From Nitzschia sp. DOCU1 (lineage: Eukaryota > Bacillariophyta > Bacillariophyceae > Bacillariales > Bacillariaceae), in NCBI GenBank assembly GCA_951394045.1, contig OX595987.1:2542001-2606000 (forward strand): 64,000 nt of DNA, written 5' to 3'. Made by a program: the position numbers and the translations under genes. This document shows positions 31,519 to 40,875 of the stretch, piece by piece (within the stretch, counting starts at the first letter, position 1; each line of letters begins with the position of its first letter). The notes beneath the pieces are model-generated. The model searched no databases, was not told where the DNA came from, and saw only the letters and a program-made list of their open reading frames with translations.

Positions 31519-32478
31519 GGTGATTACTGCTATTGATGGCTCTGTAAAAGTGCAAAGTGCAAAAGAGGCAAGAAGAGGCTCTTGGTCGATTTGAGGTGCT
31601 TGGGGAACCAAAGCTGTTGCATACGTTTGTGACGTCTCGTCTGTCTGGTTCCGATCTTTTCCTTGCCGTCGCGATCCATTTTCTGCAACTTCCGGGTGCT
31701 TTCGGCGTTTTGTTGAATTCTGATTGGCTATAATTGGTCAAAGTAGTCATGGAATTGAATCCTCTCTGGATGGATTTCGGCGTCGTGACGTGGCCGCGGC
31801 CGACAACAGGATCCGACACACGCGACTGCAATTTTCCGTCGATAGTTAGTTACTTCTAGAGCACTGTAGCTCTTGGGATGGAAACACCCCAAGCAAGTTA
31901 AGATAAAAGGTAGTAACACTGTTAACACACAAGAACTTGTCCCTCTCGTTGACGTTACTACTAGATATCAAGTTTTACGTTATTCGAAAAGCGCTCAATG
32001 TGCAGCGTCGGCAGCTAGCATTCTTCAGTCTCCTCCTTGCTCTAGAGGATTTCCCTTTCGCTTGCAAGCTTCTGATGATTATCAAAGTGGTTTGCAAAAA
32101 TGTCTCCTCCCAACACTCTTCCTCCTTGGTCTAGCTAGGCTGGCAATAATATGTCTCCAAGAGAAAGCAAACAAAACGTCCTTCAAGCCTAGACACAGCA
32201 AGGGGAAACCATAGGGTCATAGTAAGACAAAGAAACGATAGTAGTCCTTCAAGCCTAGACACAGCAAGGGGAAACCATAGGGTCATAGTAAGACAAAGAA
32301 ACGAAAGTAGCAAACCGAGCACATTACTATTCATCGTAACATTTCTAGGCTCGACTAAGAATCGCCGGTCCAGGACTTCATTGCTGTATCGTTCCGTGCG
32401 GTTCGACTTGAGCGGCCCGCCTCCACTCGCTTTTTTCCATCTCTATCGACACCCATAACAATCTATTCAATCAAGAAA
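31519..32478. other. Intergenic region between PsbM and LHC genes
   Basis: This 960-bp gap is the longest in the window. It holds the PsbM promoter side and the LHC 3' flank, plus the 66-bp tandem duplication annotated separately. A 113-codon plus-strand frame (31873-32214) lacks an ATG start and any domain. Confidence 0.5.
32178..32309. repeat. 66-bp tandem duplication
   Basis: Two adjacent copies, 32178-32243 and 32244-32309, begin GTCCTTCAAGCCTAGACACA and are nearly identical through AAGACAAAGAAACGA. They differ by about one base near the end. The near identity indicates a recent duplication. The repeat lies about 170 bp past the LHC stop, so it may be in the 3' flank of that gene. Confidence 0.9.
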
Positions 32479-33219
32479 TTAGAAGTAAGGGAAGCTTTGG
32501 GTGGCTTCGCCCAAAGCCGCTTGTGTAGCAACACCACCGAAGGCAAGCATAGCAAGACGTGCGTTCAACAACTCCCGAAGCTTCATGCGGTCAACTTCGG
32601 CCTTGCTCTTTCCCTTCAAGAATTGAAGAGGGTCAAGCATGAAGTCACCAGCCTCACGGTCAAGCTCACCCTTGGAAACTTGAACAAGAGAAGCGCCGCT
32701 GCAGAATTCAATGATAGCAACAACGAGCAACAAGAAGCTCATGGATCCTTGCTCAACAAGAATGTCATGGGCATTGTACGAGTTCGGGATGGACTGGTAG
32801 ATCTCTCCAGGGAATCGAAGGGTGATTCCGAAGGCACCGTCAGTGGCGAGCCATCCGAACCAGGCAAGCATGGCAACGCGTCCGTTCTTGAGCTCGGCCT
32901 CGCGCATCCAATAGAGGGTATCGATACCCTCAGTCTTCTCCCACGAAGGCGGTTGGATGAATCCAGCGAAATTCTTTGGGATGGAAGACAAGTAGAAGGG
33001 ATCGAATCCAACGTCACCAACATAGGATCCATCAAGAGCCTTAGCCCGGGGCAACCAGGGGCAGGCGGCGGATCGTTGCGTCTTGTCTACCATGGAGTCC
33101 CACATGCGGTCAGGCATGCCGGCCTTGAGTGCGGTGGAGCTCTGGCTGGTGGAGGCAGGAGCGAATGCCATGGCCGAAGTGGCCATCAAGGCGCAAAGGG
33201 CAGCAGTGAAGGAAGTCAT
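32479..33219 (-). CDS. Fucoxanthin-chlorophyll a/c light-harvesting protein, Lhcr-like
   Basis: A single exon encodes 246 residues from ATG 33219. The presequence is a signal peptide (FTAALCALMATSAMAFAP) with the plastid AFAP motif. The mature protein has the three-helix LHC fold: CPWLPRAKALDGSYVGDVGFDP before helix 1, the chlorophyll-binding ELKNGRVAMLAW in helix 1, and ELLNARLAMLAF in helix 3. The start (PWLPRAKALDG..GDVGFDP) resembles the red-algal-like Lhcr group associated with photosystem I more than the main Lhcf antenna, but this subgroup call is inference. It binds chlorophyll a/c and fucoxanthin in thylakoids. It is intronless, as usual for highly expressed FCP genes, and head-to-head with bestrophin 2. 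Confidence 0.92.
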   Translation of the reverse strand: MTSFTAALCALMATSAMAFAPASTSQSSTALKAGMPDRMWDSMVDKTQRSAACPWLPRAKALDGSYVGDVGFDPFYLSSIPKNFAGFIQPPSWEKTEGIDTLYWMREAELKNGRVAMLAWFGWLATDGAFGITLRFPGEIYQSIPNSYNAHDILVEQGSMSFLLLVVAIIEFCSGASLVQVSKGELDREAGDFMLDPLQFLKGKSKAEVDRMKLRELLNARLAMLAFGGVATQAALGEATQSFPYF

Positions 33220-33604
33220 CGTCAACTACTATCAACTACGAAGGAGATGAGATACCATGGATGAGAGCTCAAGAAAAGGAAAAGCGGCTCGGCAAAAAGC
33301 TGTTCGAGTTCATTGAAGCAAGACGATAGCGTCATGTCGTTCTACGTGATTTGTAGTACTGACTTCTACGGCGGCAGCTTGTCTTCGTTGAAGGAAAGAA
33401 GGCAAATCTTTTCAAGAAGTGGGGGAAGACAAGAAGTAAAGGGGAACATTTCATCGCCCCCACAAAATAATCTTCCCGCCAATATCATAGACGCATCAGG
33501 ACATCAGCATTTGCAATCATGATGCTTGCCATTATTATTATTATTTTACATTAGTGCACCTGGTGGTGTCCCAGCCGTTGTCGAACCCTTAGGCCTGTTG
33601 CAGC
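33220..33604. other. Head-to-head gap between LHC and bestrophin 2 genes, with ATT microsatellite
   Basis: This 385-bp gap lies between divergent starts and is a probable shared promoter, at least the LHC light-responsive promoter. An (ATT)n tract of about five units lies at 33531-33546. No defined cis-element could be assigned. Confidence 0.45.
33531..33546. repeat. ATT simple repeat
   Basis: Five consecutive ATT units lie in the divergent gap between the LHC and bestrophin 2 genes, 59 bp upstream of the bestrophin ATG. Confidence 0.85.
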
Positions 33605-34935
33605 ATGCCTTCTGAAAGCAGTAGGGAAGAGTTGCCTGGCTCGAACAAACGAAGTTCTCACTTCGTGATCCATGGGGGCTGGAAGTCGTCCGTCGTCCTG
33701 GCACGACCACGAATAGAGTCCGATCGTGACGCAATCGAGGCTGAATTAAAGTCAAAGTATGCTGACTTTCCTCTCGTACGGGATCTGCTTTTGAACGAAC
33801 GATCAAGGTGCGAAAATATCAGTTTTACTTTTTGTTGTTGATTCTAGTATGTGTATTAGAAGGCTGATGTTCCATCCTCTTTTGCCCTGTTCATAGGACT
33901 CTAGCTTTGGAACAAGATGGACACAAGCAAATATATTACACCAAGAGCAACGATGGTTGGTTTAAGACTCTATTTTTACTAGAAGGAAGGGCACTCGATC
34001 AGATTCTAGCCCCTTGGTTCCTGGTTTCAATAAACGCCGTCGTGTGGACACTAGTATCCGAGCTCTACATTACAAAACAACGCAACGAGGCAAACCTCGC
34101 GCCCTATGAAAGCATTTTCGGACTCGTTCTCAGCTCGTCACTTTCTTTCTTGCTAGTATTCCGACTTCATCGGAGTGCTGAACGATTTTGGATGTCTAGG
34201 ATGAGCTGGGGCGCTATCATAGCGTGTATCAGAGTAATTGTTGGGGGTGTGCTCGTGCACGGGCGTCACAATCCATCCCAGAGAGACGAGGTGCTTCGAT
34301 GGACCACTGCTTTCCCCATCGTGCTCATGCATTTCATGAGAGGAATCCATGGCTTCAATTCCGGGACATTGCTTGGTGTCTTGAATGAGGACGAAATCCG
34401 CAGCCTGGAAACCTTGGGACATCCGCCAATCCACGTGGCAGAGCGAATTCGGCGTCATTTGAGTGAAGTTTTTTATTTCGATGAACATACTCCCATCAAT
34501 GTCGCGCATGGCCGCAGCCAGCGGATTGATACCCTGGAAAGAGAACTCAACAGACTGATCCTTGAGATGGGAGCGCTCGAGAGAATCAACACGACGCCCT
34601 TGCCACTCGTTTATGTGACGCATCTTCGGACATTTCTTTTGTGCTTTTTGCTTGGTCTCCCCTACATATGGGAACGAACCCTAAGATACGCAACCATTCC
34701 CATGGTGATTATGACAGCATTTGCCTTGCTTGGATTGGAAGGTGCGGCCATGGAATGCGAAGCACCCTTCAAGAAGAATCGCCCCAACCATCTCAACATG
34801 GATGCGTACTGCCTTACTGTTCTGAAGAATACTCTTCAGGAAATCCAGCAGAATGCCGACCGCGAGATTTCGTCAAAACAGCAGCCCGTACAAAAGAAGG
34901 AGAGCACCCAGCAGCCACCGGATCCCAACCCCTGA
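33605..34935 (+). CDS. Bestrophin-like anion channel 2 (bestrophin/UPF0187 family)
   Basis: Exons 33605-33807 and 33897-34935 are joined by an 89-nt intron (GTGCGA..ATAG, phase 2), giving 413 residues. It aligns along its whole length with bestrophin 1 at 17872-19284: NDGWFKTLFLLEGRALDQIL, SLSFLLVFRLHRSAERFWMSR, TTPLPLVYVTHLRTFLLCF and KKNRPNHLNMDAYC. The first exon-exon boundary also occurs at the same place and phase (R codon split 2+1), so the genes are true duplicates; bestrophin 1 has one extra intron. The N-terminus (MPSESSREELPGSNKRSSHF) has no signal peptide. Family function is chloride or bicarbonate conductance. The C-terminus is Q/P/K-rich and probably cytosolic. Confidence 0.85.
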
Positions 34936-34964
34936 GAAGCAATCGAACACCAAAGCAAGCACTT

Positions 34965-36368
34965 TCAAATGTCGTGAAGTCCCCATGCTGCTTTGTATGC
35001 ATGTACGTTGACAGGTAGTCGTTCCTCGTTCCAGCCGTCAGTGCCCCCTGCCTGTATCGTCGCCGTTTTACGTTCCAGCGTTGATAAAATTGCAAAGCAC
35101 GCCTTGAGATTCAAGGTGAGCATATCCAAATCTGACTTTTCGAGGTAGGCAACCAAATTGGAATAGAAGGGAACAGGATGCGTCGTTGCTTTCCCCAACA
35201 GAACGAGATTCAACCACGACTCTCCGTCCCAGTTGCCAGGCAGGCCCCGAAAGCCTGAAAAGACCACATATCTTTCCGACGACGCGGGTCTCGAGCTAAT
35301 CGGTTTGAAAATCTGTAGTTCACGAAACATGTCAAAGAGAGATTTCATTGCTGTTCGTATTGTGGAAGTTTGAAACCCAAACATTTTAACCACGAACGTG
35401 CCTTCGACTCGTAGCAACGAAATGGCGGCGGCCATTTCACACAGCACTAGTTTTTGCGCCAGCTCCTCTTGATATTCCGAGTCTCGCTGAGCGTCAAAGC
35501 CACCATCCGCAACCACCAAGTGAACCTTGGCATGGGGGGAAATCCTAGCGGATGTAAGCTCGTTTTGTATGTCTTGCATAAGACTCTGAACGTTGTCCCA
35601 TTTATAGATATCCCCCGTCCCATCAAAGCCTGTACACACTCGATAATTTGTTTGAAACGATCCGTTCCAAGAGGATATGAGATGGTTTAATTTCCATGGC
35701 GTCCCCTTGCCATGTTCGTTGGCCCCAATCAATGACATGCCATATCCTCGACAAGACACAGACACTTGTGTGGCCTGGCTTCGTCTCATTAAATATTCAC
35801 TGAATCCACCAGGCGCCCCACATAGATCCACAAACAAGAATGGTTCGTTCCCATTGGTAGCACTAGAAGTCAAACAAAACCCTAGCATTGCATCCAAATT
35901 TGCTAATTTGATGGCAGATCGATTCATGAACATTTGATTGAGACCACGAGCCTGTCCTTCCCCCAGAGGCTCCATAGGATTACACCATCGGCGTGCCTGA
36001 GCAAATTCTTTCTGGGCCGACGTCCGCCAGGACCCCACAGTCTGAGCACATAGTTCAGCGGCAGGCCAGAGCCTTCGCTTGACTTGGAGGAGTTGCTGAC
36101 TCAAGGAACGGATACTGGAGTTAAGTCCCGTTGTCATTATGACAACATTCATTTCCTCACCGTCCTCTCCGGAGAAGATTGGTTGGATATCTTTGAGCCA
36201 CGAGTCTCGCACATCAATCCCATTACCACGACCGTAAAAGATCTCGTCATAGTAGTCTCGATGATCCGAACCACCATCATTTTCGTCACCCCAGGCGAAA
36301 GGCTGTCTATGACGTTTGGACACCCTTTCATCGGTCTCCTGCCATTCAGATCTCCTTACATTCATCAT
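34965..36368 (-). CDS. FtsJ-type RNA 2'-O-methyltransferase, cap1 methyltransferase (CMTR1)-like
   Basis: A single exon encodes 467 residues from ATG 36368. An FtsJ/RrmJ domain spans about residues 145-370, with SAM motif I (FVDLCGAPGGFSEYL). The catalytic K-D-K-E tetrad is complete: K154 in MNRSAIKLANLD, D288 in VVADGGFD, K328 in FVVKMF, and E365 in SSERYVVF. Spacing and the QMFMNRSAIKLA sequence match eukaryotic mRNA cap 2'-O-methyltransferases, which methylate the first transcribed nucleotide. The G-patch and WW domains of human CMTR1 are absent. The stop is 29 bp from that of bestrophin 2 (convergent), so the 3' UTRs almost certainly overlap. It is head-to-head with the homeodomain-like gene. 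Confidence 0.82.
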   Translation of the reverse strand: MMNVRRSEWQETDERVSKRHRQPFAWGDENDGGSDHRDYYDEIFYGRGNGIDVRDSWLKDIQPIFSGEDGEEMNVVIMTTGLNSSIRSLSQQLLQVKRRLWPAAELCAQTVGSWRTSAQKEFAQARRWCNPMEPLGEGQARGLNQMFMNRSAIKLANLDAMLGFCLTSSATNGNEPFLFVDLCGAPGGFSEYLMRRSQATQVSVSCRGYGMSLIGANEHGKGTPWKLNHLISSWNGSFQTNYRVCTGFDGTGDIYKWDNVQSLMQDIQNELTSARISPHAKVHLVVADGGFDAQRDSEYQEELAQKLVLCEMAAAISLLRVEGTFVVKMFGFQTSTIRTAMKSLFDMFRELQIFKPISSRPASSERYVVFSGFRGLPGNWDGESWLNLVLLGKATTHPVPFYSNLVAYLEKSDLDMLTLNLKACFAILSTLERKTATIQAGGTDGWNEERLPVNVHAYKAAWGLHDI

Positions 36369-36901
36369 TAGTGTTTAATTCAATAGAGGGTCGACGATGC
36401 TGAATAATGAACCGGTACGTTCCAGAATGGGAAGTAGGAAGGGCGTTGCTTGCTACAAAAATTGATGGCCATCGCTTGGTGTTTTCCTACAACAAAGCTG
36501 AAGTGGTTGAAAATGCGCAAATGCATGTCGTAGAGATGTCGTTCTGTCTTTAAATACATAATATTGATTATACAGTACTGTATACTTGCATTTGAGCAAA
36601 AGTACAAAGTTTCCCGCAATATCTTTTCGATCTTTCTTCCTCCCCGCGCGTATCTTTTTTCATTGTTTGTGTTCCATTGTGAACAAAATCGAAGTCAATC
36701 GCAATGTAAGAGACAACGGATTTGTACCCCCCTCCCTCCTCATCCTACCATGGAACTCCCAGACGTTGAGGCTCTTGACATTGTTCCTTCCAAAGATCAA
36801 GCGTTCACCAACGATTGTGTCCAGAATCAGTGACAGGTTGTTCGCGTCCTTTCAAACACCCTGAATCAGAGTCCTCGTCGTCGTCTTTGAAGGGTGCAAA
36901 A
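36369..36901. other. Head-to-head gap
   Basis: This 533-bp gap lies between the cap methyltransferase and the homeodomain-like gene. An ATG-led frame at 36750 (about 28 codons, starting MELPDVEALD) sits just upstream of the downstream gene. It could be a first exon or an upstream ORF, but I found no splice that keeps frame. Confidence 0.4.
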
Positions 36902-37711
36902 ATGACTTCCAGTCATAACTCGCTTCCAGTCGCAAAACCTTTGCATTTCGATTTCCAGAGTCATGGAGAGTATATTTGCTGGGAAGTGACCGAATGTGGG
37001 TGGATTGTCGCCCTCCCCATGGCGACAGAAGTTGCATTGATAGAGCCACCCACGTGGTTTCCTAGCATCCCTGGAATCATCGACAGCCAAGATACGGAAT
37101 TGCGCGAGGCGGTAGAAGGGCTCTACGAAGTCGCAAACATTTTGGAGTCACTCCAACCAAGCCTGTCCGTCCAAAAGGCGTACGTCAAGTGCGTTAGAAA
37201 AATGGAAACTGCCTTCTCCGAGGCGTCAAGCATTGGACACTGCAAGGCTTCCCGGGACGCCATGGTGCAAATATGCGAAAACGCAACCTTTGACCTAGAG
37301 GCTTTAGTGGGTGCCATTCAAATCTTTGGTGGGAAACAGCTGACGGACACGCCGGGAGCTCTGAGGGTTGGTGCTTTTATGACCATTCCATGGTATCCGT
37401 TCGAGCGAAACTACAATCTCAACTTTGTTCTGACGAGATGGATGCGTCTAAACTGGTCGTTCCCCTATCCAAGTCATGCTGACATGTACCATCTGACGCA
37501 AATGTATAATTTTGAGCCCGACGTAGTGTTGTCGTGGTTGGACAACGCGATAAACATGGTTTGGCAGCCATTGACATCAACCGAATGGATGGAAAGGTTT
37601 GATTTGTTGGATCCCAACACCAATGTCGAAGATGTTGATGACACGACCACCAATGCGAGTACTATTCTGCCGTCAATAAATCTTCCTCTTGGGCATCTGG
37701 TGAAAACTTGA
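36902..37711 (+). CDS. Divergent TALE/KN-type homeodomain-like protein
   Basis: A single exon encodes 269 residues from ATG 36902; the frame is open to 36815 without ATG. The C-terminal third contains LTRWMRLNWSFPYPSHADMY, then HLTQMYNFEPDVVLSWLDNA and INMVW. This matches the pattern of TALE (KN/BEL) homeodomains: a helix-1 W, the PYP signature of the three-residue loop extension, and a helix-3 W-F-x-N-A-R-x-x-x-W in which W, N, A and the last W are kept. The R of WFxNAR, which contacts DNA, is I here, so DNA binding may be altered. The N-terminal region (residues 40-160) is helical with conserved-looking cysteines and no named domain. A transcription factor role is inference. Confidence 0.5.
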   Translation: MTSSHNSLPVAKPLHFDFQSHGEYICWEVTECGWIVALPMATEVALIEPPTWFPSIPGIIDSQDTELREAVEGLYEVANILESLQPSLSVQKAYVKCVRKMETAFSEASSIGHCKASRDAMVQICENATFDLEALVGAIQIFGGKQLTDTPGALRVGAFMTIPWYPFERNYNLNFVLTRWMRLNWSFPYPSHADMYHLTQMYNFEPDVVLSWLDNAINMVWQPLTSTEWMERFDLLDPNTNVEDVDDTTTNASTILPSINLPLGHLVKT

Positions 37712-38409
37712 TCTGAAGCCATATTGGACGAGGGGAGACAGATGATACGGACGCGTGTGGAGCCGGCACCAAAGACGCCTATGACCTTGTGCACCAAGTA
37801 TGTCTACTCTGCGATTGCTGAAGTACGGTTGATCCGTCCACACCAACGTAGCACCAACACGAATTCGGCCTGTTTGCTGTTTGCGTTAATATGAACGTGC
37901 GCAGTGGCTACTAGGTAGTAAAGGAGACTCAAATCATTCTAGCCATTAGGGTGTTTCTACCAAGTATTTGTCTCAAGGGTGCCCAGTGGTATTTTGAATG
38001 ACGGTTCGCTCCTGTCAACGCAAACTTTGTTGCTAAAGGTGTAGCTGATTACTACTGTACATCAGCTCGGGTGGAACTGGTGGTGGGATGGTGATGCGTG
38101 GTGTTGAGGGACGCTCGACTGAGTCGAATCCAACGATGCTATGTATGATTTGCGGCTTGTGTCCAACGTACGGATGGTACCCAGGTATGTGGGGCGGTAT
38201 GAATGGGAAATCTTTTTGCCTGATGATGTCAGCGTACGGGATTAGATCGCGACTGACATTTCTGCGTCATTCAAAATCGATCGCTTTCGCGTTTCTCACC
38301 ATGGCAACATCGCTATCGGTGGATTTCCAAAATTCTCCACAAGACAACAACATCGCCAGTCTGTTCCTAGGAAATATCTTTCCTTCGTTTGTTATTTTAC
38401 CCACGAAGC
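37712..38409. other. Intergenic region
   Basis: This 698-bp gap lies between two plus-strand genes. A 152-codon ATG frame from 38088 overlaps the next gene in another frame and lacks a domain, so I treat it as chance. The promoter of the pentapeptide gene must lie here. Confidence 0.4.
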
Positions 38410-39212
38410 ATGAAGTTTACAGCCGTTTCCCTCTTGCTGGCCTTGGCCACCTCTGCCGAAGCCTTCGTCAAGCCGGCGGCGTCATCGTCCCTGACACTCC
38501 AATCGAAATCTGCCACCAACCTGCATCTCAAGTTTGGCAACGGTGAAGATAGCATGAAGGAATCTCTTTCCAAGCTGGCTTTAGCATCCATGCTTACTTT
38601 TTGGCTCCTTTCGGCTCCTTTGCCAGCCTTTGCGGATGGTCAAACAGAAAAATTCAAGCTCCCTCCCATTGATAAAACTGACAAGACGCGTTGCTCCCTG
38701 AACAGCAGTTCCATGGGGCAAGCTAACGCCGCAAGGGACAAACTCTACGATCTCCGCCAATGCAGCCTTGCGGGAGCAGATGCCGCAGGGTTTGATCTTT
38801 CTGGTGTCATCATGACAGATACGGATGTATCCAAGGCGAATTTCAAGGAGGCCTACTTTAGCAAGGGATATCTACAATGTAAGTGAAGGTTTTGTGTGGT
38901 TATGTGTTTCTGCGCCCATTGTTTTTCTCACTTGCATCCCGATCAGCTTCGAAGTTTGATGGGGCTGACTTTACGAATGCGATTGTCGATAGGGCGAGTT
39001 TCCGAGGCAGTTCGCTGAGAGGTACCATTTTTACAAATGCAGTCTTGTCTGGTACCACTTTCGACGGTGCGGACTTGGAGGGTGCCGACTTTTCGGAAGC
39101 CTACTTTGGAGGCTTTGATCTTCGAAATATTTGCAAAAATCCTACATTGAAAGGACAGAATCCTGTTACCGGAGTTGATACGCGCGAGTCGGTGGGCTGT
39201 GGTCCATCCTAG
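38410..39212 (+). CDS. Thylakoid-lumen pentapeptide repeat protein
   Basis: Exons 38410-38878 and 38947-39212 are joined by a 68-nt intron (GTAAGT..TCAG, phase 1), giving 244 residues. The presequence is tripartite: an ER signal peptide ending ALATSAEAFVKP (plastid phenylalanine motif), a hydroxyl-rich stretch, and a thylakoid transfer signal (LALASMLTFWLLSAPLPAFADG) with an AFA cleavage site. The mature part has A(D/N)LxX-type pentapeptide repeats (GADAAGFDLSGVIM, GADFTNAIVDRASFRGSSLR, GADLEGADFSEAYFGGFDLR), which form a right-handed quadrilateral helix. Two conserved-looking cysteines bracket the C-terminal part (NICKNP, VGCGPS). Lumenal pentapeptide proteins such as TL17/TL20.3 are known in plants, with unclear roles. 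Confidence 0.85.
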
Positions 39213-39338
39213 AAGAGAGAGAGATCTATGGAATCATGTCGACCAACAACAATAACAGTATACTATTTGCATTCTCTCTGAAGCTACTACAATCGAATGA
39301 ATTTTAAACTTGAGAAATGTTAATTCCAATCCAAATGA

Positions 39339-40494
39339 TTAGTTTGATCTTTGTCTCGCCTGAATAGCACGTTCGTCTACCGCCTTTTGCACTCGTCGTC
39401 CTGCATCTCGCAAATCGGGAGTGTTGGTCTGACCAAACAGAATCTGAGCATCCGTATATGTGGACAGTACCTTTTGGGTAACTAGATCAACAGCCGCCCA
39501 ATCGTTGGGATACTTGCGCACCAGATAGCCGACTACTTGTGAATTGTAGGTGAGCGGTTTGAGAAAGTAGGCCATGGTGGCATCTCCAGCCACACTTTTT
39601 TGATCCTACGGAATCATAGTGATTAGAGCCACAAGGACAATTTGCTATGACCCACCAGATACCGTACATACCTTGGCAAGACCATTCACAATTACCACTG
39701 GGTTGTTGGCTGCCAAGGACCGAGCCAACAAATAGTCCTGTCGAACGGATGGCGCCATGACTATGCAAACATCTCCTTTACCAAAAGTATCCGGAATACC
39801 ACTCTGAAGAGACGACACTGTCTGGGCACCTTGAATCGTCTTTTTGGCCTTGGCCATGAAATTAGACGACGCAGTTGTACTCGTGAAAAACCAAACTTTG
39901 GGACCCATGGGAAACGGCGCCAAGGCCCGAACCAGCTTGGCTCCAAAGGCCAAGTTCGCCTAATGTTGTCAAGCAATAAATGAACCAATCAGTTTAAAAA
40001 TTCCATGCAGCAAAATGCAGCATTGACAATGAATGACTTACATCGTCGACTAGATTTGCCGACCGCAACGAACCATCGCCCAACTTGTTGAGTTCGGCCA
40101 ATGGAGGAAATTCGCATTCAATCAACGGCAAGGAAGGAGTTTTCGGTGTTTGGATTGCCGCCTTGATGGCATCAATGGCCTGCTTGTCTCTATCATCAAA
40201 GAAGGACATGTGAGAAACTGAGCAGAGGTTTGTGTCGGGGTCCAACAAATAGAACAAGGATGGTCACTGACTGACGCACCTTTCCGCCGCCGATTTTGGA
40301 ATACTACTACTGCTCGAGCTGCTGCCTGCCAAACCCAAAATGTCCAAAAGACCCATGTACAAGTGCGACGAGGATGGTAGCGACGACGACCGATAGCGAT
40401 CTGGACGGGTCAACGACGAGGACGGTATTGTCGTCGGCAGGAAACCTTCCGCGAACCCAAGAAGGACGACAAGTGACACTAGTATTAAACTCAT
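39339..40494 (-). CDS. DUF1995 domain protein, probably plastid (copy 2)
   Basis: Exons 40494-40280, 40189-40042, 39959-39672 and 39605-39339, with introns of 66-90 nt, give 305 residues. The N-terminus is a signal peptide (MSLILVSLVVLLGFAEGFLP) with an A-E-G-F-L-P site, compatible with plastid import, followed by a serine-rich transit region (SSSLTRPDRYRSSS, GSSSSSSS). The DUF1995 core starts at AIDAIKAAIQTPKTPSLPLI, with CEFPPL, ANLAFGAKLVRALAPFP, GDVCIVMAPS and NNPVVIVNGLAK. It is the second such gene in the window but diverges strongly from copy 1 at 26606-27649. The function is unknown; relatives include plant PSII assembly factor LPA3. It is head-to-head with the prolyl hydroxylase. Confidence 0.75.
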
Positions 40495-40875
40495 TATCAC
40501 TCAAATAGCACAACAACAGTTGATCCTTGGTCTTTGAGCAATGATGATGAGAAAGCAAGCTCGACACACGAGGTGAGGCCGCCGATGATGATCTCGTCAT
40601 CGTCGTCGTCGTTGTTTTGCGGATATGCGCTTGAAGAAAAAGGCCGCGATCTCAAAAGATTCTAACGTTTCTTAACGGTCACTGGTCACAGGCGAGTCGC
40701 CGGGTCGACACATCGCGCACAACCCGAACTCCCAAAAATGGGATTGCGACAACGCGGCATTTCGACCACAAGAATAAGAACCAAGAGGTGATGGACTTTG
40801 GCAGCAGCAACAAAGATTGTCAAACAAAAGATCTCTTCTCATTTCATCTCTCCATTTGAAGTTGAGAATTCGATC
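40495..40875. other. Head-to-head gap between DUF1995 and prolyl hydroxylase genes
   Basis: This 381-bp gap lies between divergent starts. No element is recognised. Confidence 0.4.

Noticed and set aside
38088..38546. 152-codon ATG-led frame before the pentapeptide gene
   Set aside because: It runs into the pentapeptide coding sequence in another frame and lacks any domain. It could act as an upstream ORF but is not supported as a gene.
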